Shown piece by piece: positions 36,049-45,241 of a stretch of DNA of 64,000 nt. Numbering within the stretch: the first letter of the stretch is position 1; every line of letters starts with the position of its first letter. The translations under genes and the position numbers were made by a program. The notes beneath the pieces are model-generated. The model searched no databases and had not been told where the DNA came from. It worked only from the letters and a program-made list of their open reading frames with translations. The stretch is taken from assembly GCA_031394735.1 (NCBI GenBank), contig JANMXI010000012.1, forward strand, positions 30,387-94,386, read 5' to 3'. This DNA is from TMP-86 sp031394735. Lineage in GTDB: Bacteria; Pseudomonadota; Gammaproteobacteria; Steroidobacterales; Steroidobacteraceae.

Positions 36049-37110
36049 ATGGATGTTTTGGACACGGTGACAAAGCCTGGTCCCGTGCAGTTTCGGCCCA
36101 GCGGCCGGTCGCGGCCGATGCGCGAAATTCACCGGCTCATCGAGCAGGTGGCACCGTCGGACAGCAATGTCCTGGTCCTAGGCGAATCCGGCACCGGCAA
36201 AGAAATGGTGGCGCGCCACATTCACGAGCTGTCCGGCCGCTCGGCGCATCCCTTCGTGCCGGTCAATTGCGGCGCGATCCCCGCCGAGTTGCTGGAAAGC
36301 GAATTGTTCGGCCATGAGAAGGGTGCATTCACCGGCGCGTTGTCGACGCGGCTGGGGCGTTTCGAATTCGCAGAAGGTGGCACTCTGTTTTTGGATGAGA
36401 TCGGTGACATGTCGCTGCAGATGCAGGTCAAGTTGCTGCGAGTGCTGCAGGAACGCAGCTTCGAGCGGGTCGGCAGCAACCGCACCATCAAGTGCAACGT
36501 GCGCATCATAGCCGCGACTCACCGCAATCTCGAGTCCGCCATCCTCGAGGGCAAATTCCGCGAAGATCTGTACTACCGGCTCAACGTATTTCCCGTGCAG
36601 ATCCCGCCGCTTCGCGATCGTCTGGAAGACATGCCGGTGCTGATCGAGAATTTGCTCGAACGCCAGGCGCGCAGCAGCGGGCGTCGTATCCGCATCGCCA
36701 ACGATGCGATGAACTGTCTCATGCGATGCCGGTGGCCCGGCAATGTGCGCGAACTCGCCAATCTGTTGGAGCGGCTCGGCATCCTGTACCCGGATCAGGC
36801 GATCAGCGCCACCGATCTGCCGGAACGTTACCGGATCGTCGATTCCGCCGACTGGTTCGGCACCGGCATGCACATCGAGGCGCAGAGCGCGCAGAGCAGC
36901 TCGCTGCCACCGATCCAAGTTTCCGCGCCGACCGATTCGTTGCCCAGCGGCGGTTTGGATCTCAAGGATCATCTGTCCGCGATCGAGCTGGGGTTGATCC
37001 GCAAAGCCATGCAGGAAGCCGACGGCACGGTTGCCGAAGCGGCGCGCCTGCTGCGCATGCGGCGCACCACGCTCGTGGAAAAGCTGCGCAAGTATCGGCT
37101 ACACGCTTAA
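36049..37110 (+). CDS. FleQ-like sigma-54 activator lacking the N-terminal domain
   Basis: 353 residues from the ATG at 36049. The AAA+ domain has GESGTGKE (45-52), the sigma-54 contact loop GAFTGA (92-97) and Walker B GTLFLDEIGD (111-120); a Fis-type helix-turn-helix ends the protein (GTVAEAARLLRMRRTTLVEK). It most resembles FleQ, the flagellar master regulator that binds c-di-GMP, but the roughly 130-residue N-terminal FleQ domain is missing. An FR pair at 15-16 sits where FleQ has its LFRS segment. In-frame TTG and GTG starts at 35956 and 35983 would add only 24-31 residues without homology. Position before fleSR supports a fleQ role. Confidence 0.82.
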   Translation: MDVLDTVTKPGPVQFRPSGRSRPMREIHRLIEQVAPSDSNVLVLGESGTGKEMVARHIHELSGRSAHPFVPVNCGAIPAELLESELFGHEKGAFTGALSTRLGRFEFAEGGTLFLDEIGDMSLQMQVKLLRVLQERSFERVGSNRTIKCNVRIIAATHRNLESAILEGKFREDLYYRLNVFPVQIPPLRDRLEDMPVLIENLLERQARSSGRRIRIANDAMNCLMRCRWPGNVRELANLLERLGILYPDQAISATDLPERYRIVDSADWFGTGMHIEAQSAQSSSLPPIQVSAPTDSLPSGGLDLKDHLSAIELGLIRKAMQEADGTVAEAARLLRMRRTTLVEKLRKYRLHA

Positions 37111-37214
37111 GAGCGTGCAGAAGGCGCCTCTCGCGGCGTCGGAAAATTGACGAAGGTGCGAACGCCTCCCTCGCGGTTTTTCTTAAGCTGCTGATCGCAT
37201 GGGAAAATATTCCC

Positions 37215-37231
37215 AAGGCATGAAAGTTGCT
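37215..37231 (+). promoter_or_regulatory. Sigma-54 promoter of fleSR
   Basis: AAGGCATG-N4-TTGCT: GG at 37217-37218 and GC at 37229-37230, 12 bases apart; two positions deviate from TTGGCACG. The predicted start is about 37242, only 4 nt before the fleS ATG. FleQ-type activators control fleSR in Pseudomonas. Confidence 0.72.
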
Positions 37232-37245
37232 CAATCGGTTGCTGG

Positions 37246-38385
37246 ATGAACGCCGTCACCGAAATCAATCACTCGAGCAAGGTAGAACTGAGCAAGGCGT
37301 TCGCCGCGTTCGGTTCGGCATCCTCGAAACTCACGGGTGCATTCGAAGCGCTCGAGCTGCGAGTCGCGCGCCTGACGCATGAGCTTGCGGAGGCTCGCGC
37401 CGGTGAAGAGCGATTGACCTCCCGTCTGGCGGCCATCGTCGACGGATTGCCGGGTGCCGTTCTGGTGTTGGATTCGACGGGCGGCGTCCTGGAATTGAAT
37501 TCCACGGCGCGCGAGTTGCTGGGTTCGCCCATGCCCGGCGAGCGCTTTGAATCGCTGCTTGCCAAAAATCTGGTCGACCCGGCGTTGCTCATCGGCGATA
37601 TCGAATTACGCAATGGCCGCTTTGTCACCCTGTCGCGACGATCTTTCGCGGGTGGCGAGATCGTGCTGCTCACCGACGTGACGGAAGCACATCTCATGCA
37701 ATCCTTCCTGGCCCGGCAGCAGCGGCTGTTGACGCTCGGTGAACTCGCAGCCGGATTGGCGCATCAGATTCGTACGCCCCTGGCCGCCGCACTCCTCTAT
37801 GTGACGCAGATGACCTTACCCGGCAAGGATGCGCCGGATCTGGTGCGTTGTGCCGAGAAGACAGCAGCTCGCTTGCGCGAACTGGATACCCTCATCACGG
37901 AAATGCTCGCCTTCGCGCGCGGCAACGCCAGCCTTGAGCCGGTCAGCGTCAACGCGCTGCTCGAACAGGTGGCGCAGTGGTTGCGACCTGCGCTGGGGCA
38001 GGGCGTGACGCTGACGATCCGCACCGAAGCGCCGGACCTGCAGGTGCGCGTCAATGCGCCGTCCCTGGTATCCGCCATCCTAAATCTGGCCACCAACGCG
38101 ATGCAGGCGGCGGACGGCGAGCTTGCCATCGAATTGTTGTCGCGGCGCGCCGCGTCCGGCCATGCCGAGATCGTCGTGTCCGACGACGGACCGGGTATTG
38201 CCGACCATGTGCAGAGCCGCGTGTTTGAGCCGTTTTTTACGACACGCGCGCGTGGCACCGGTTTGGGGTTGGCCATCGTGAAGTCCATCGTCGAGGCACA
38301 TCACGGCAACATCTGTCTGGCGAAAGGCCGACCGCGCGGCGCCAGCTTTGTCATCGATCTTCCTGCGGAGTGTGCAGATGAATGA
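37246..38385 (+). CDS. fleS: FleS, flagellar sensor histidine kinase
   Basis: 379 residues and no membrane segment, so cytoplasmic. An N-terminal coiled stretch (about 30-58) and PAS domain (about 59-150) precede the HisKA motif LAHQIRTPLAAALLY (His173) and an HATPase domain with NLATNAMQAADG, DDGPGIA and GTGLGLAI. It is the likely kinase for FleR and thus for mid-class flagellar genes. The start codon lies only 4 nt after the predicted sigma-54 transcript start. It overlaps fleR by 8 bases. Confidence 0.9.
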   Translation: MNAVTEINHSSKVELSKAFAAFGSASSKLTGAFEALELRVARLTHELAEARAGEERLTSRLAAIVDGLPGAVLVLDSTGGVLELNSTARELLGSPMPGERFESLLAKNLVDPALLIGDIELRNGRFVTLSRRSFAGGEIVLLTDVTEAHLMQSFLARQQRLLTLGELAAGLAHQIRTPLAAALLYVTQMTLPGKDAPDLVRCAEKTAARLRELDTLITEMLAFARGNASLEPVSVNALLEQVAQWLRPALGQGVTLTIRTEAPDLQVRVNAPSLVSAILNLATNAMQAADGELAIELLSRRAASGHAEIVVSDDGPGIADHVQSRVFEPFFTTRARGTGLGLAIVKSIVEAHHGNICLAKGRPRGASFVIDLPAECADE

Positions 38386-39700
38386 GTTGAAAGTGTTGAT
38401 CGTGGAGGACGATGCCGCCCTGCGCGAAGCGTTGCTGGACACCTTGTCGGCCGCCGGCATTCCTTCCGACGCGGTGGGCGATGCCGCCGGTGCGCTGGTG
38501 CGCCTGGAGCGGGAGAGCTACGGCCTGGTGATCAGCGATGTCCATATGCCCAAATCCGACGGGGTGGAACTGCTGATTGCCATCAAGCGCCGTTGGAGTG
38601 AAGTGCCGGTCGTGCTGATGACAGCGTACGCAACGGTCTCCAAGGCCGTGGCCGCCATGCGCGAAGGCGCGATCGACTACATCGTGAAGCCCTTCGATGC
38701 GGCCCAGTTGATCGAGCTTGCGCGCAGGCAATTGGCAAACCGTGTGGTCCCGGAGGGCCTGGTCGCCGAGGATCCGGAGTCGCGCCGTGTACTGGCGCTT
38801 GCGACGCGCATCGCGCAGAGCGATGCCACCGTACTGCTGACCGGCGCCAGCGGCACCGGCAAGGAAGTGTACGCGCGTTATATCCGCGCCTGCTCCTCGC
38901 GAGCAACTGCACCGTATGTGGCCATCAATTGCGCCGCCATCCCGGAGAACATGCTGGAGGCGACTTTGTTCGGCCATGAGCGCGGCGCGTTCACCGGCGC
39001 GCTCAGTGCGCATTCGGGCAAGTTCGAGCAGGCGCAGGGCGGCACCTTGCTGCTGGATGAGATTTCCGAGATGGACTTGGGCCTGCAGGCGAAGATTCTG
39101 CGAGTTTTGCAGGAACGCGAAGTGGAGCGTGTCGGCGGCAGCCGCACCATCGCGCTCGACGTGCGCGTCATCGCCACCTCCAATCGGGATCTTGCCGAGG
39201 AAGTGAAGCAGGGTCGCTTTCGCAGCGATCTGTATTACCGTTTGAACGTGATGTCCCTGCAGCTCCCTGACCTTGCGCAGCGGCGCGGCGACATTCTGCC
39301 GTTGGCAATACGGGCATTGAACGCCTGCGGTCGTGCGCAGGCGCAGTTCAGCGCATCAGCTAAAGCGGCGTTGCTGGCACATGACTGGCCCGGCAATGTG
39401 CGTGAACTGACCAATGCGGTGCAGCGCGCCGCACTGCTGAGCGCCGGTGATGTCATCGATGCGCAGGCGCTGGGATTGGGCGAGCCGGCGCAAATGCCGG
39501 CAGCTGCGCTCGCAACGAGTGGTGCCGGTGACTCGGGGCTGGGACGCGATCTGAAAGAACGCGAGCGCGAATTGATCCTGCACACGCTGCAGCAGACCGC
39601 CGGCAGCCGCAAGCAGGCAGCGGAACGATTGGGCATCAGCGCGCGCACGTTGCGCCACAAGCTGCAGCAGTTCAAAGCCGCGGGGCTGATCGAGGCATGA
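38378..39700 (+). CDS. fleR: FleR, sigma-54-dependent flagellar response regulator
   Basis: 440 residues. Receiver domain (phospho-acceptor Asp54 in VISDVHMP), AAA+ domain with GASGTGKE and GAFTGA, and a Fis-type DNA-binding end (GSRKQAAERLGISARTLRHK). Phosphorylated by FleS, it should activate sigma-54 promoters such as those of flgB, fliK and fliL. The ATG at 38378 lies inside the fleS end (ATGAATGA), so translation is coupled. A longer start at 38348 lies deeper in fleS and is less likely. fliE follows after 4 bases. Confidence 0.93.
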   Translation: MNELKVLIVEDDAALREALLDTLSAAGIPSDAVGDAAGALVRLERESYGLVISDVHMPKSDGVELLIAIKRRWSEVPVVLMTAYATVSKAVAAMREGAIDYIVKPFDAAQLIELARRQLANRVVPEGLVAEDPESRRVLALATRIAQSDATVLLTGASGTGKEVYARYIRACSSRATAPYVAINCAAIPENMLEATLFGHERGAFTGALSAHSGKFEQAQGGTLLLDEISEMDLGLQAKILRVLQEREVERVGGSRTIALDVRVIATSNRDLAEEVKQGRFRSDLYYRLNVMSLQLPDLAQRRGDILPLAIRALNACGRAQAQFSASAKAALLAHDWPGNVRELTNAVQRAALLSAGDVIDAQALGLGEPAQMPAAALATSGAGDSGLGRDLKERERELILHTLQQTAGSRKQAAERLGISARTLRHKLQQFKAAGLIEA

Positions 39701-39704
39701 CGAC

Positions 39705-40055
39705 ATGAGCAGTCTTGAAATCAACCGCGTGCTGAGTGAAATGCGAGCGCTGCAGGCACGCGTCGGGCCGCCGTCCGCGGCGCGCGTCGATATGCAGGTC
39801 GCGCCCGGCGCTACGCCCGTGACTACGTCCGTCTCCGACTTCGCCAACTTGATGAAATCCTCGGTGGACAAGGTCGCGGGCATGCAGAACGACGCCAAGG
39901 CCTTGTCGGTGGCCTATGAATCCGGCGACCGGAGTGTCGATCTGACCAAGGTGATGCTCGAAGTGCAGAAGGCGGGGTTGGCGTTCCGGGCCATGACCGA
40001 GGTGCGCAACAAGTTGATCGATGCGTATCACGAAGTCATGAACATGCAGGTTTAG
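39705..40055 (+). CDS. fliE: FliE, MS-ring/rod junction protein
   Basis: 116 residues with the conserved C-terminal half VDLTKVMLEVQKAGLAFRAM and TEVRNKLIDAYHEVMNMQV. FliE connects the MS ring to the rod and is needed for export of rod proteins. It starts 4 bases after fleR, so it may share the fleSR transcript; no promoter was found in the gap. fliF follows after 12 bases. Confidence 0.94.
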   Translation: MSSLEINRVLSEMRALQARVGPPSAARVDMQVAPGATPVTTSVSDFANLMKSSVDKVAGMQNDAKALSVAYESGDRSVDLTKVMLEVQKAGLAFRAMTEVRNKLIDAYHEVMNMQV

Positions 40056-40067
40056 GGGTAACGATTC

Positions 40068-41669
40068 ATGGCTGACAATGCATTGACAGGCCCCGGCGGC
40101 TTCCTCGACTCCATCCCCGGTCTGCGCCAGCTCACGCTGCTCGTCGGCGTGGCGGTCGCGATCGCCGCCGCCGTGTGGCTCGTGATCTGGTCGCAGGGAC
40201 AGAGCTACACGGTGTTGTATGGCCAATTGTCCGAACGGGAAACGGGTCAGGTGATGGACGCGCTGACAGCGGCGGGCATCGAGTTCAAATTGAATCCGGC
40301 GGGTGCGGTGACCGTTCCCGAGCCCAAGGCGCAGGAGGCGCGGATCCGATTGGCGAGCCAGGGATTGCCGCAAAGCGATGCGTTGGGCATCGAAATGATT
40401 CAGAAGGACTCGGCGCTGGGCACGAGTTCGATGATGGAAACCGCGCGCTATCAATCGGCGCTCGAGACCGAGCTCGCGCGTACGATCGGCAAGGTGCAGG
40501 GAGTGCAGGGCGCTCGCGTCCATCTGGCCATCCCCAAGCCCAGCGTGTTTCTGCGCGATGCGCGCAAGGCCACGGCGTCGGTCATGCTGCAGTTGTATCC
40601 CGGTCGTCGGCTGGATCCGGGGCAGGTGGCGGCGGTGGTTCACCTCATCGCCTCGAGCGTGCCGGACCTGGAGTCGAAGGACGTGACCGTGGTCGATCAG
40701 GCAGGGACGCTGCTGAGTTCACCCGATGAGGGCAGCGAGGCCACGGCGAGCACCAAGGAATTCGAATACACGCGCAAGCTCGAGGAAAGCTACCAGCGCC
40801 GCATCGTCGAAATCCTCGAACCGATGCTCGGCCCGGGACGCGTGCATGCCACTGTCACTGCCGACATGGATTTCACCGTCACGGAACAGACGCGCGAGAA
40901 TTACGATCCGCAAAAGACCGTGGTGCGCAGCGAGCAGCTGGCCAATGACGAGCGCAAGGGCGGTGACGGTGCGCAGGGCATTCCCGGCGCGCTCAGCAAT
41001 CAACCGCCGGGCACCACCGGCACGCCGCCCGCTTCTCAGACCACCGCCACCGGCACTGCGGTGACCCCGAGTTCGACGTCGTCGCGCAGCACCAAGAATT
41101 TCGAAGTGGATCGCGTGTTGTCCTACGTCAAGCAGCCGATTGGCACGATCAAGCGGCTGAGCATCGGCGTGGTGCTGGATGATTGGCAGAAGACCGATGC
41201 GGCAGGGCAGGTGACCACGTCTCCCATGACCGATGTGGACGTCAAGCGCTTCACGGAACTGGTGCGCGAGTCGGTGGGATTCAAGACCGATCGTGGCGAT
41301 CAGATCAGCGTCATCAATCAGGCCTTCAAAACCGGCTTGCCGCCCGGCCCCATCGAAGGGCCGTCGCTGTTGCAGCAGCCGTGGCTGGCATCCGTCGCCA
41401 AGCAGGCGGTGGGCATCGGTCTGGTCTTGCTCGTGGCCTTCATGGTGCTGCGGCCGTTGATGAGCAATCTCACCCGCCCGACGGTGCACGCGCTTGGACC
41501 CAATGCCACGTCCAGTGGCGCGTCCGACGGCGGTGGTCCGCAAGCGCCCGGCGCAATCAAGCTGGCGCCCAGCTTCGAGCAGCAGATCGCCGCGGCACGA
41601 TCGCTGGTGGGCCAGGACCCGAAGCGCGCCGCCCAGGTGGTGAAGGAGTGGGTTGCGACAGACAGTTGA
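40068..41669 (+). CDS. fliF: FliF, MS-ring protein
   Basis: 533 residues, slightly short for the family. Two membrane segments (about 20-42, LTLLVGVAVAIAAAVWLVIW, and about 445-463, AVGIGLVLLVAFMVLRPL) flank a large periplasmic part with the ring-building motif region TARYQSALETELARTIGKV. The C-terminal RSLVGQDPKRAAQVVKEWV binds FliG. It is the base on which rotor and export gate assemble. fliG starts 24 bases later. Confidence 0.95.
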   Translation: MADNALTGPGGFLDSIPGLRQLTLLVGVAVAIAAAVWLVIWSQGQSYTVLYGQLSERETGQVMDALTAAGIEFKLNPAGAVTVPEPKAQEARIRLASQGLPQSDALGIEMIQKDSALGTSSMMETARYQSALETELARTIGKVQGVQGARVHLAIPKPSVFLRDARKATASVMLQLYPGRRLDPGQVAAVVHLIASSVPDLESKDVTVVDQAGTLLSSPDEGSEATASTKEFEYTRKLEESYQRRIVEILEPMLGPGRVHATVTADMDFTVTEQTRENYDPQKTVVRSEQLANDERKGGDGAQGIPGALSNQPPGTTGTPPASQTTATGTAVTPSSTSSRSTKNFEVDRVLSYVKQPIGTIKRLSIGVVLDDWQKTDAAGQVTTSPMTDVDVKRFTELVRESVGFKTDRGDQISVINQAFKTGLPPGPIEGPSLLQQPWLASVAKQAVGIGLVLLVAFMVLRPLMSNLTRPTVHALGPNATSSGASDGGGPQAPGAIKLAPSFEQQIAAARSLVGQDPKRAAQVVKEWVATDS

Positions 41670-41693
41670 TCTGCCGCTAACCTTACGCGTCGC

Positions 41694-42701
41694 ATGGCGA
41701 GCAAACCCACCGATATTCCCGGCACGCAGCGCGCCGCCATTCTCTTGATGAGCCTCGGCGAGCAGGACGCGGCGGCCGTGCTCAAGCAGATGGATGCGCG
41801 CGAAGTCCAAAAAGTCGGCGCGGCGATGGCGGCGCTTACCGAAGTGTCGCGCGATCAGATGAACGTGGTGCTCGATTCGTTCATCGGAACCGCCGATAGC
41901 CGCGCCGGCGTCGCTTCCGGCTCGCAGGACTATGTGCGCCGCGTGTTGACCCAGGCAGTGGGCAAGCAGAAGGCCGACATGCTGCTGGACCGATTGTCCA
42001 CCGGTCAGACGGGCCAAGGCATCGAGCAGCTCAAATGGATGGATGCCAAAGCGGTGGCGCAGATCATCGGCAGCGAACATCCGCAGATCATCGCCATCGT
42101 CCTGTCGCATCTGCCGCCGGAGCAAGCTGCTGCTGTGTTGCCGCTGCTGCTGCCCGATGCGCGCACCGAAGTGCTGATGCGCATCGCCACGCTCAATGAA
42201 GTGCCGCAGACGGCGTTGACGGAGCTTGATCTGCTGGTGGAGAAGCAGGCCACCGTATCCTCGCAGCCGCCGGCGCGGCGCGTCGGCGGCGCCAAGACGG
42301 TCGCCGACATTCTCAATGCAATGGCGAAGGACAAGAGCAGCGAGGAGATGGGCAAGATCCAGGCGGCGGACGATCAGCTGCATCAGACCATCAAAGACCT
42401 GTTGTTCGTCTTCGACAATCTGCTCAACATCGATGATCGCGGCATTCAGACACTGCTGCGCGAGGTCGGCTCCGACGCACTGGCGCTCGCTTTGCGGGGC
42501 GCCGAACCCGAGGTGCAGGACAAGATCCTCAAGAACATGTCGAAGCGCGCGGCGGAGATCCTCAAGGACGATATGGACGCGCGCGGTCCGGTGAAGCTGG
42601 TCGAAGTCGAGGCGGCACAGAAGGAAATCATCACGATTGCGCAGCGTCTGGCCGAGGAAGGCACCATCAATCTCGGCGGCAAGGGCGACGACTTTGTCTG
42701 A
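41694..42701 (+). CDS. fliG: FliG, rotor switch protein
   Basis: 335 residues, standard size. The N-terminal part (QRAAILLMSLGEQDAAAVLK) binds FliF; the middle EHPQIIAIVLSHLPPEQAA holds the armadillo repeats and EHPQ motif; the C-terminal torque domain has DDRGIQTLLREVGSDALALA with the charged residues that meet the stator. The C-terminal end overlaps the proposed fliH start by 8 bases. Confidence 0.95.
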   Translation: MASKPTDIPGTQRAAILLMSLGEQDAAAVLKQMDAREVQKVGAAMAALTEVSRDQMNVVLDSFIGTADSRAGVASGSQDYVRRVLTQAVGKQKADMLLDRLSTGQTGQGIEQLKWMDAKAVAQIIGSEHPQIIAIVLSHLPPEQAAAVLPLLLPDARTEVLMRIATLNEVPQTALTELDLLVEKQATVSSQPPARRVGGAKTVADILNAMAKDKSSEEMGKIQAADDQLHQTIKDLLFVFDNLLNIDDRGIQTLLREVGSDALALALRGAEPEVQDKILKNMSKRAAEILKDDMDARGPVKLVEVEAAQKEIITIAQRLAEEGTINLGGKGDDFV

Positions 42702-43347
42702 GCCCACGGTGAAACCGGAGGCGCCGCAAGTGCGCACCTGGATCGCCCCGGACATGGGAACGGTGGCAGGCGCCGCGTCCGGCAAGACGAGTGGTGCCGC
42801 CGCCAGACCGCCCACCGTCGGCGGATTGGCCGACCTTCAAGCCGAGGCGTATCGCGAGGCGTTCGAGCAAGGGCTGGCGGAGGGCCGCGCCGCGGGTCGC
42901 GAGGAAGTGCGGCAGCAGGTGGAGCGGATCGCCGGCATGTTCTACGATCTGGCGAAGCCGTTCGAAGAACTCGACACCGAAGTGGAGCGTGAACTGCTCA
43001 CGCTGGCCATGGCGCTGGCGCGCCAGATCGTGCGCCGCGAACTCAAAACCGACCCTACGCAAATCATCGGCATCATCCGCGAAGCGATTGCGGCGCTGCC
43101 GATCGCGGCGCGTGAAGTGCGGGTGCATCTGCATCCGGAAGACGCAGCGGTGGTTCGTCAGCATCTTGCGCCCACCGAACGCGAGCGAGCCTGGACCATC
43201 ATCGAGGACCCGGTGATGTCGCGTGGCGGCTGTCAGGTGACGACCAATGCATCGCGCATCGATGCCCGTCTGGAAACACGCCTCGGCGCCATCTTGAGTG
43301 AACTGCTCGGTACTGAACGCCAATCCGAAGGCGTGCGGTCGCCGTGA
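42694..43347 (+). CDS. fliH: FliH, regulator of the export ATPase
   Basis: 217 residues with the FliH pattern: a low-complexity start, AYREAFEQGLAEGRAAGREE as the GxxxG-like helix, and a C-terminal domain with ARQIVRRELKTDPTQIIGII. FliH holds FliI and docks it to FliN and the gate. I place the start at TTG 42694, since AAGGG lies 7 bases upstream and TTGTCTGA overlaps the fliG stop; GTG at 42709 is the alternative. The stop overlaps the fliI start. Confidence 0.9.
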   Translation: MSEPTVKPEAPQVRTWIAPDMGTVAGAASGKTSGAAARPPTVGGLADLQAEAYREAFEQGLAEGRAAGREEVRQQVERIAGMFYDLAKPFEELDTEVERELLTLAMALARQIVRRELKTDPTQIIGIIREAIAALPIAAREVRVHLHPEDAAVVRQHLAPTERERAWTIIEDPVMSRGGCQVTTNASRIDARLETRLGAILSELLGTERQSEGVRSP

Positions 43348-44732
43348 AGGTCGCGGACCGCATCGCGACGCGGCCGCGACCCAAGGAGTGGGCGAAAGCG
43401 TTGAGCCGCGCCTCTGCGCGCATGGCGGAGATGCGCGATGTGGTGGTCGAAGGAACGCTGAGCCGGATGGTGGGCATGACGCTGGAAGCCGTGGGCTGCG
43501 AGGCGGCGGTGGGCGGACGCTGCCTGGTCGATACCGCGGATGGCAAGCAGGTGGAGGCGGAGGTTGTCGGTTTCTCCGGCGAGAAACTCTTTTTGATGCC
43601 CACCGGTAACGTCCGCGGGCTGATGCCCGGCGCTCGAGTGGTGCCCACCCATAGCGTGTCCGAAGTGCTGGTGGGTGACGGGTTGCTTGGCCGCGTGCTC
43701 GATGGGGCCGGCCGGCCTCTCGACGGTCTGGGTGATATCGCCTGCACCGAGCGCGTGTCCCTGACCGGAGAGCCGTTGAACCCGTTGCGTCGCTGGGCGA
43801 TCCGCGATCCGCTGGATGTCGGCGTGCGCTCGATCAATTCTTTGCTGACCGTGGGTGGCGGACAGCGCATTGGGTTGTTCGCCGGATCCGGCGTCGGCAA
43901 ATCCGTGCTGCTGGGGATGATGACGCGCTATACGCAGGCCGATGTCACCATCGTCGGGCTGATCGGCGAACGCGGCCGTGAAGTGCAGGAGTTCGTCAGC
44001 AACACGCTCGGACCGGACGGCATGCGCCGCGCCGTCGTGATCGCCACGCCCGCGGACAATCCGCCACTGATGCGCATGCACGGCGCCTGGCTCGCCACCG
44101 CCATCGCTGAATATTTTCGCGACCGCGGCCTGAAGGTGCTGCTGCTGCTGGATTCCTTGACGCGATTTGCACAGGCACAGCGCGAAATCGCGCTGGCAAT
44201 CGGTGAGCCCCCGGCAACCAAGGGCTATCCACCCTCGGTGTTCGCGCGCCTGCCGCAACTGGTGGAACGAGCCGGCAACAGCGACCGCGGGCCGGGATCC
44301 ATTACCGGGTTCTACACGGTGCTGGTGGAGGGCGATGATCAAAATGATCCGATTGCCGATGCCGCGCGCGCGATTCTCGACGGGCATATCGTCTTGACAC
44401 GACGTCTGGCGGAAAACGGACTCTATCCCGCCATCGACATCGAGGCCTCCATCAGCCGCGCCATGCATCAGATCTGTACTCGCGAGCAGCTCGATCTGGC
44501 CATGCGCTTCAAACAGGTGTACTCCACTTATCAACAAAACCGCGATCTGGTCACGGTGGGCGCCTATCGGCGCGGCGCGGATCCGCGCGTCGACCTGGCC
44601 GTGGACCAATGGCCCAAAATGATGGAATTTCTGCGCCAGGACATGTATGAGCCCATTGGAATCGATAAGAGTAATGCTGATCTGAAACAACTCGTGACGC
44701 AGTTCTCGGCGCAAACGCCGCTGATCGGCTGA
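43344..44732 (+). CDS. fliI: FliI, flagellar export ATPase
   Basis: 462 residues. F1-beta-like ATPase with Walker A GLFAGSGVGKSVLL near residue 180, the LIGERGREVQEF block and Walker B in VLLLLDSLTRFAQAQRE. It unloads chaperone-substrate complexes at the gate. The start is GTG, overlapping the fliH stop (GTGA). fliJ follows after 12 bases. Confidence 0.95.
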   Translation: MKVADRIATRPRPKEWAKALSRASARMAEMRDVVVEGTLSRMVGMTLEAVGCEAAVGGRCLVDTADGKQVEAEVVGFSGEKLFLMPTGNVRGLMPGARVVPTHSVSEVLVGDGLLGRVLDGAGRPLDGLGDIACTERVSLTGEPLNPLRRWAIRDPLDVGVRSINSLLTVGGGQRIGLFAGSGVGKSVLLGMMTRYTQADVTIVGLIGERGREVQEFVSNTLGPDGMRRAVVIATPADNPPLMRMHGAWLATAIAEYFRDRGLKVLLLLDSLTRFAQAQREIALAIGEPPATKGYPPSVFARLPQLVERAGNSDRGPGSITGFYTVLVEGDDQNDPIADAARAILDGHIVLTRRLAENGLYPAIDIEASISRAMHQICTREQLDLAMRFKQVYSTYQQNRDLVTVGAYRRGADPRVDLAVDQWPKMMEFLRQDMYEPIGIDKSNADLKQLVTQFSAQTPLIG

Positions 44733-44744
44733 TAGTGCGCACCG

Positions 44745-45197
44745 ATGATGAGAAAATCGACACGATTCGAGCCGATTCGCGCAATTGCCAGCAACACGGC
44801 GGACAGCTTACGCCGCGGTGTCGCAGACGCTGAACGGCTTCTGGCGGAAGGGGAGCGGCAGCTCGCGCAACTGCAACAATATCGCACCGACTATCTCAGC
44901 CAGCCGGAGCGTTCACCGGACAGCATGGACACGGTCAGGCTGCAGAATCTGCGATCCTTCCTGGACCGTCTCGGCGATGCCGTTCGCCTCCAGACCGAGG
45001 TGGTTGCCACGGCGCGCGCGGACTATGAAGCCAAGCGTTTGTTGTGGTCGCAGAAACGAGTCGAAGCCGAAGCACTTGCCAAGGTGGTCGATCGATTCAA
45101 ACTCGATGAGCGCCGCGCGCAGGACAAGCGCGATCAGAACGAATCCGATGATGCCAGCATGCGGCGTCTTGCCACGGAGCACTTCGACGTCGGTTGA
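44745..45197 (+). CDS. fliJ: FliJ, export stalk protein
   Basis: 150 residues, nearly all helical and highly charged, forming a coiled coil (VADAERLLAEGERQLAQLQQ, YEAKRLLWSQKRVEAEALAK). FliJ inserts in the FliI hexamer like a stalk and links it to FlhA. It follows fliI at the usual place and ends just before the sigma-54 promoter of fliK. Confidence 0.9.
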   Translation: MMRKSTRFEPIRAIASNTADSLRRGVADAERLLAEGERQLAQLQQYRTDYLSQPERSPDSMDTVRLQNLRSFLDRLGDAVRLQTEVVATARADYEAKRLLWSQKRVEAEALAKVVDRFKLDERRAQDKRDQNESDDASMRRLATEHFDVG

Positions 45198-45211
45198 CGG
45201 GTTCGCGCGCC

Positions 45212-45228
45212 TTGGCACGCGCATTGCA
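45212..45228 (+). promoter_or_regulatory. Sigma-54 promoter of fliK
   Basis: TTGGCACG-N4-TTGCA is a full consensus match (GG 45214-45215, GC 45226-45227). The predicted start is about 45239, 3 nt before the fliK ATG at 45242. It lies just beyond the fliJ stop. Confidence 0.85.
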
Positions 45229-45241
45229 GTATCCACTGCCT

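Noticed and set aside
40719..42815. 698-codon minus-strand frame across fliF and fliG
   Set aside because: His/Arg/Gln-rich antisense shadow; the plus strand encodes unambiguous FliF and FliG.
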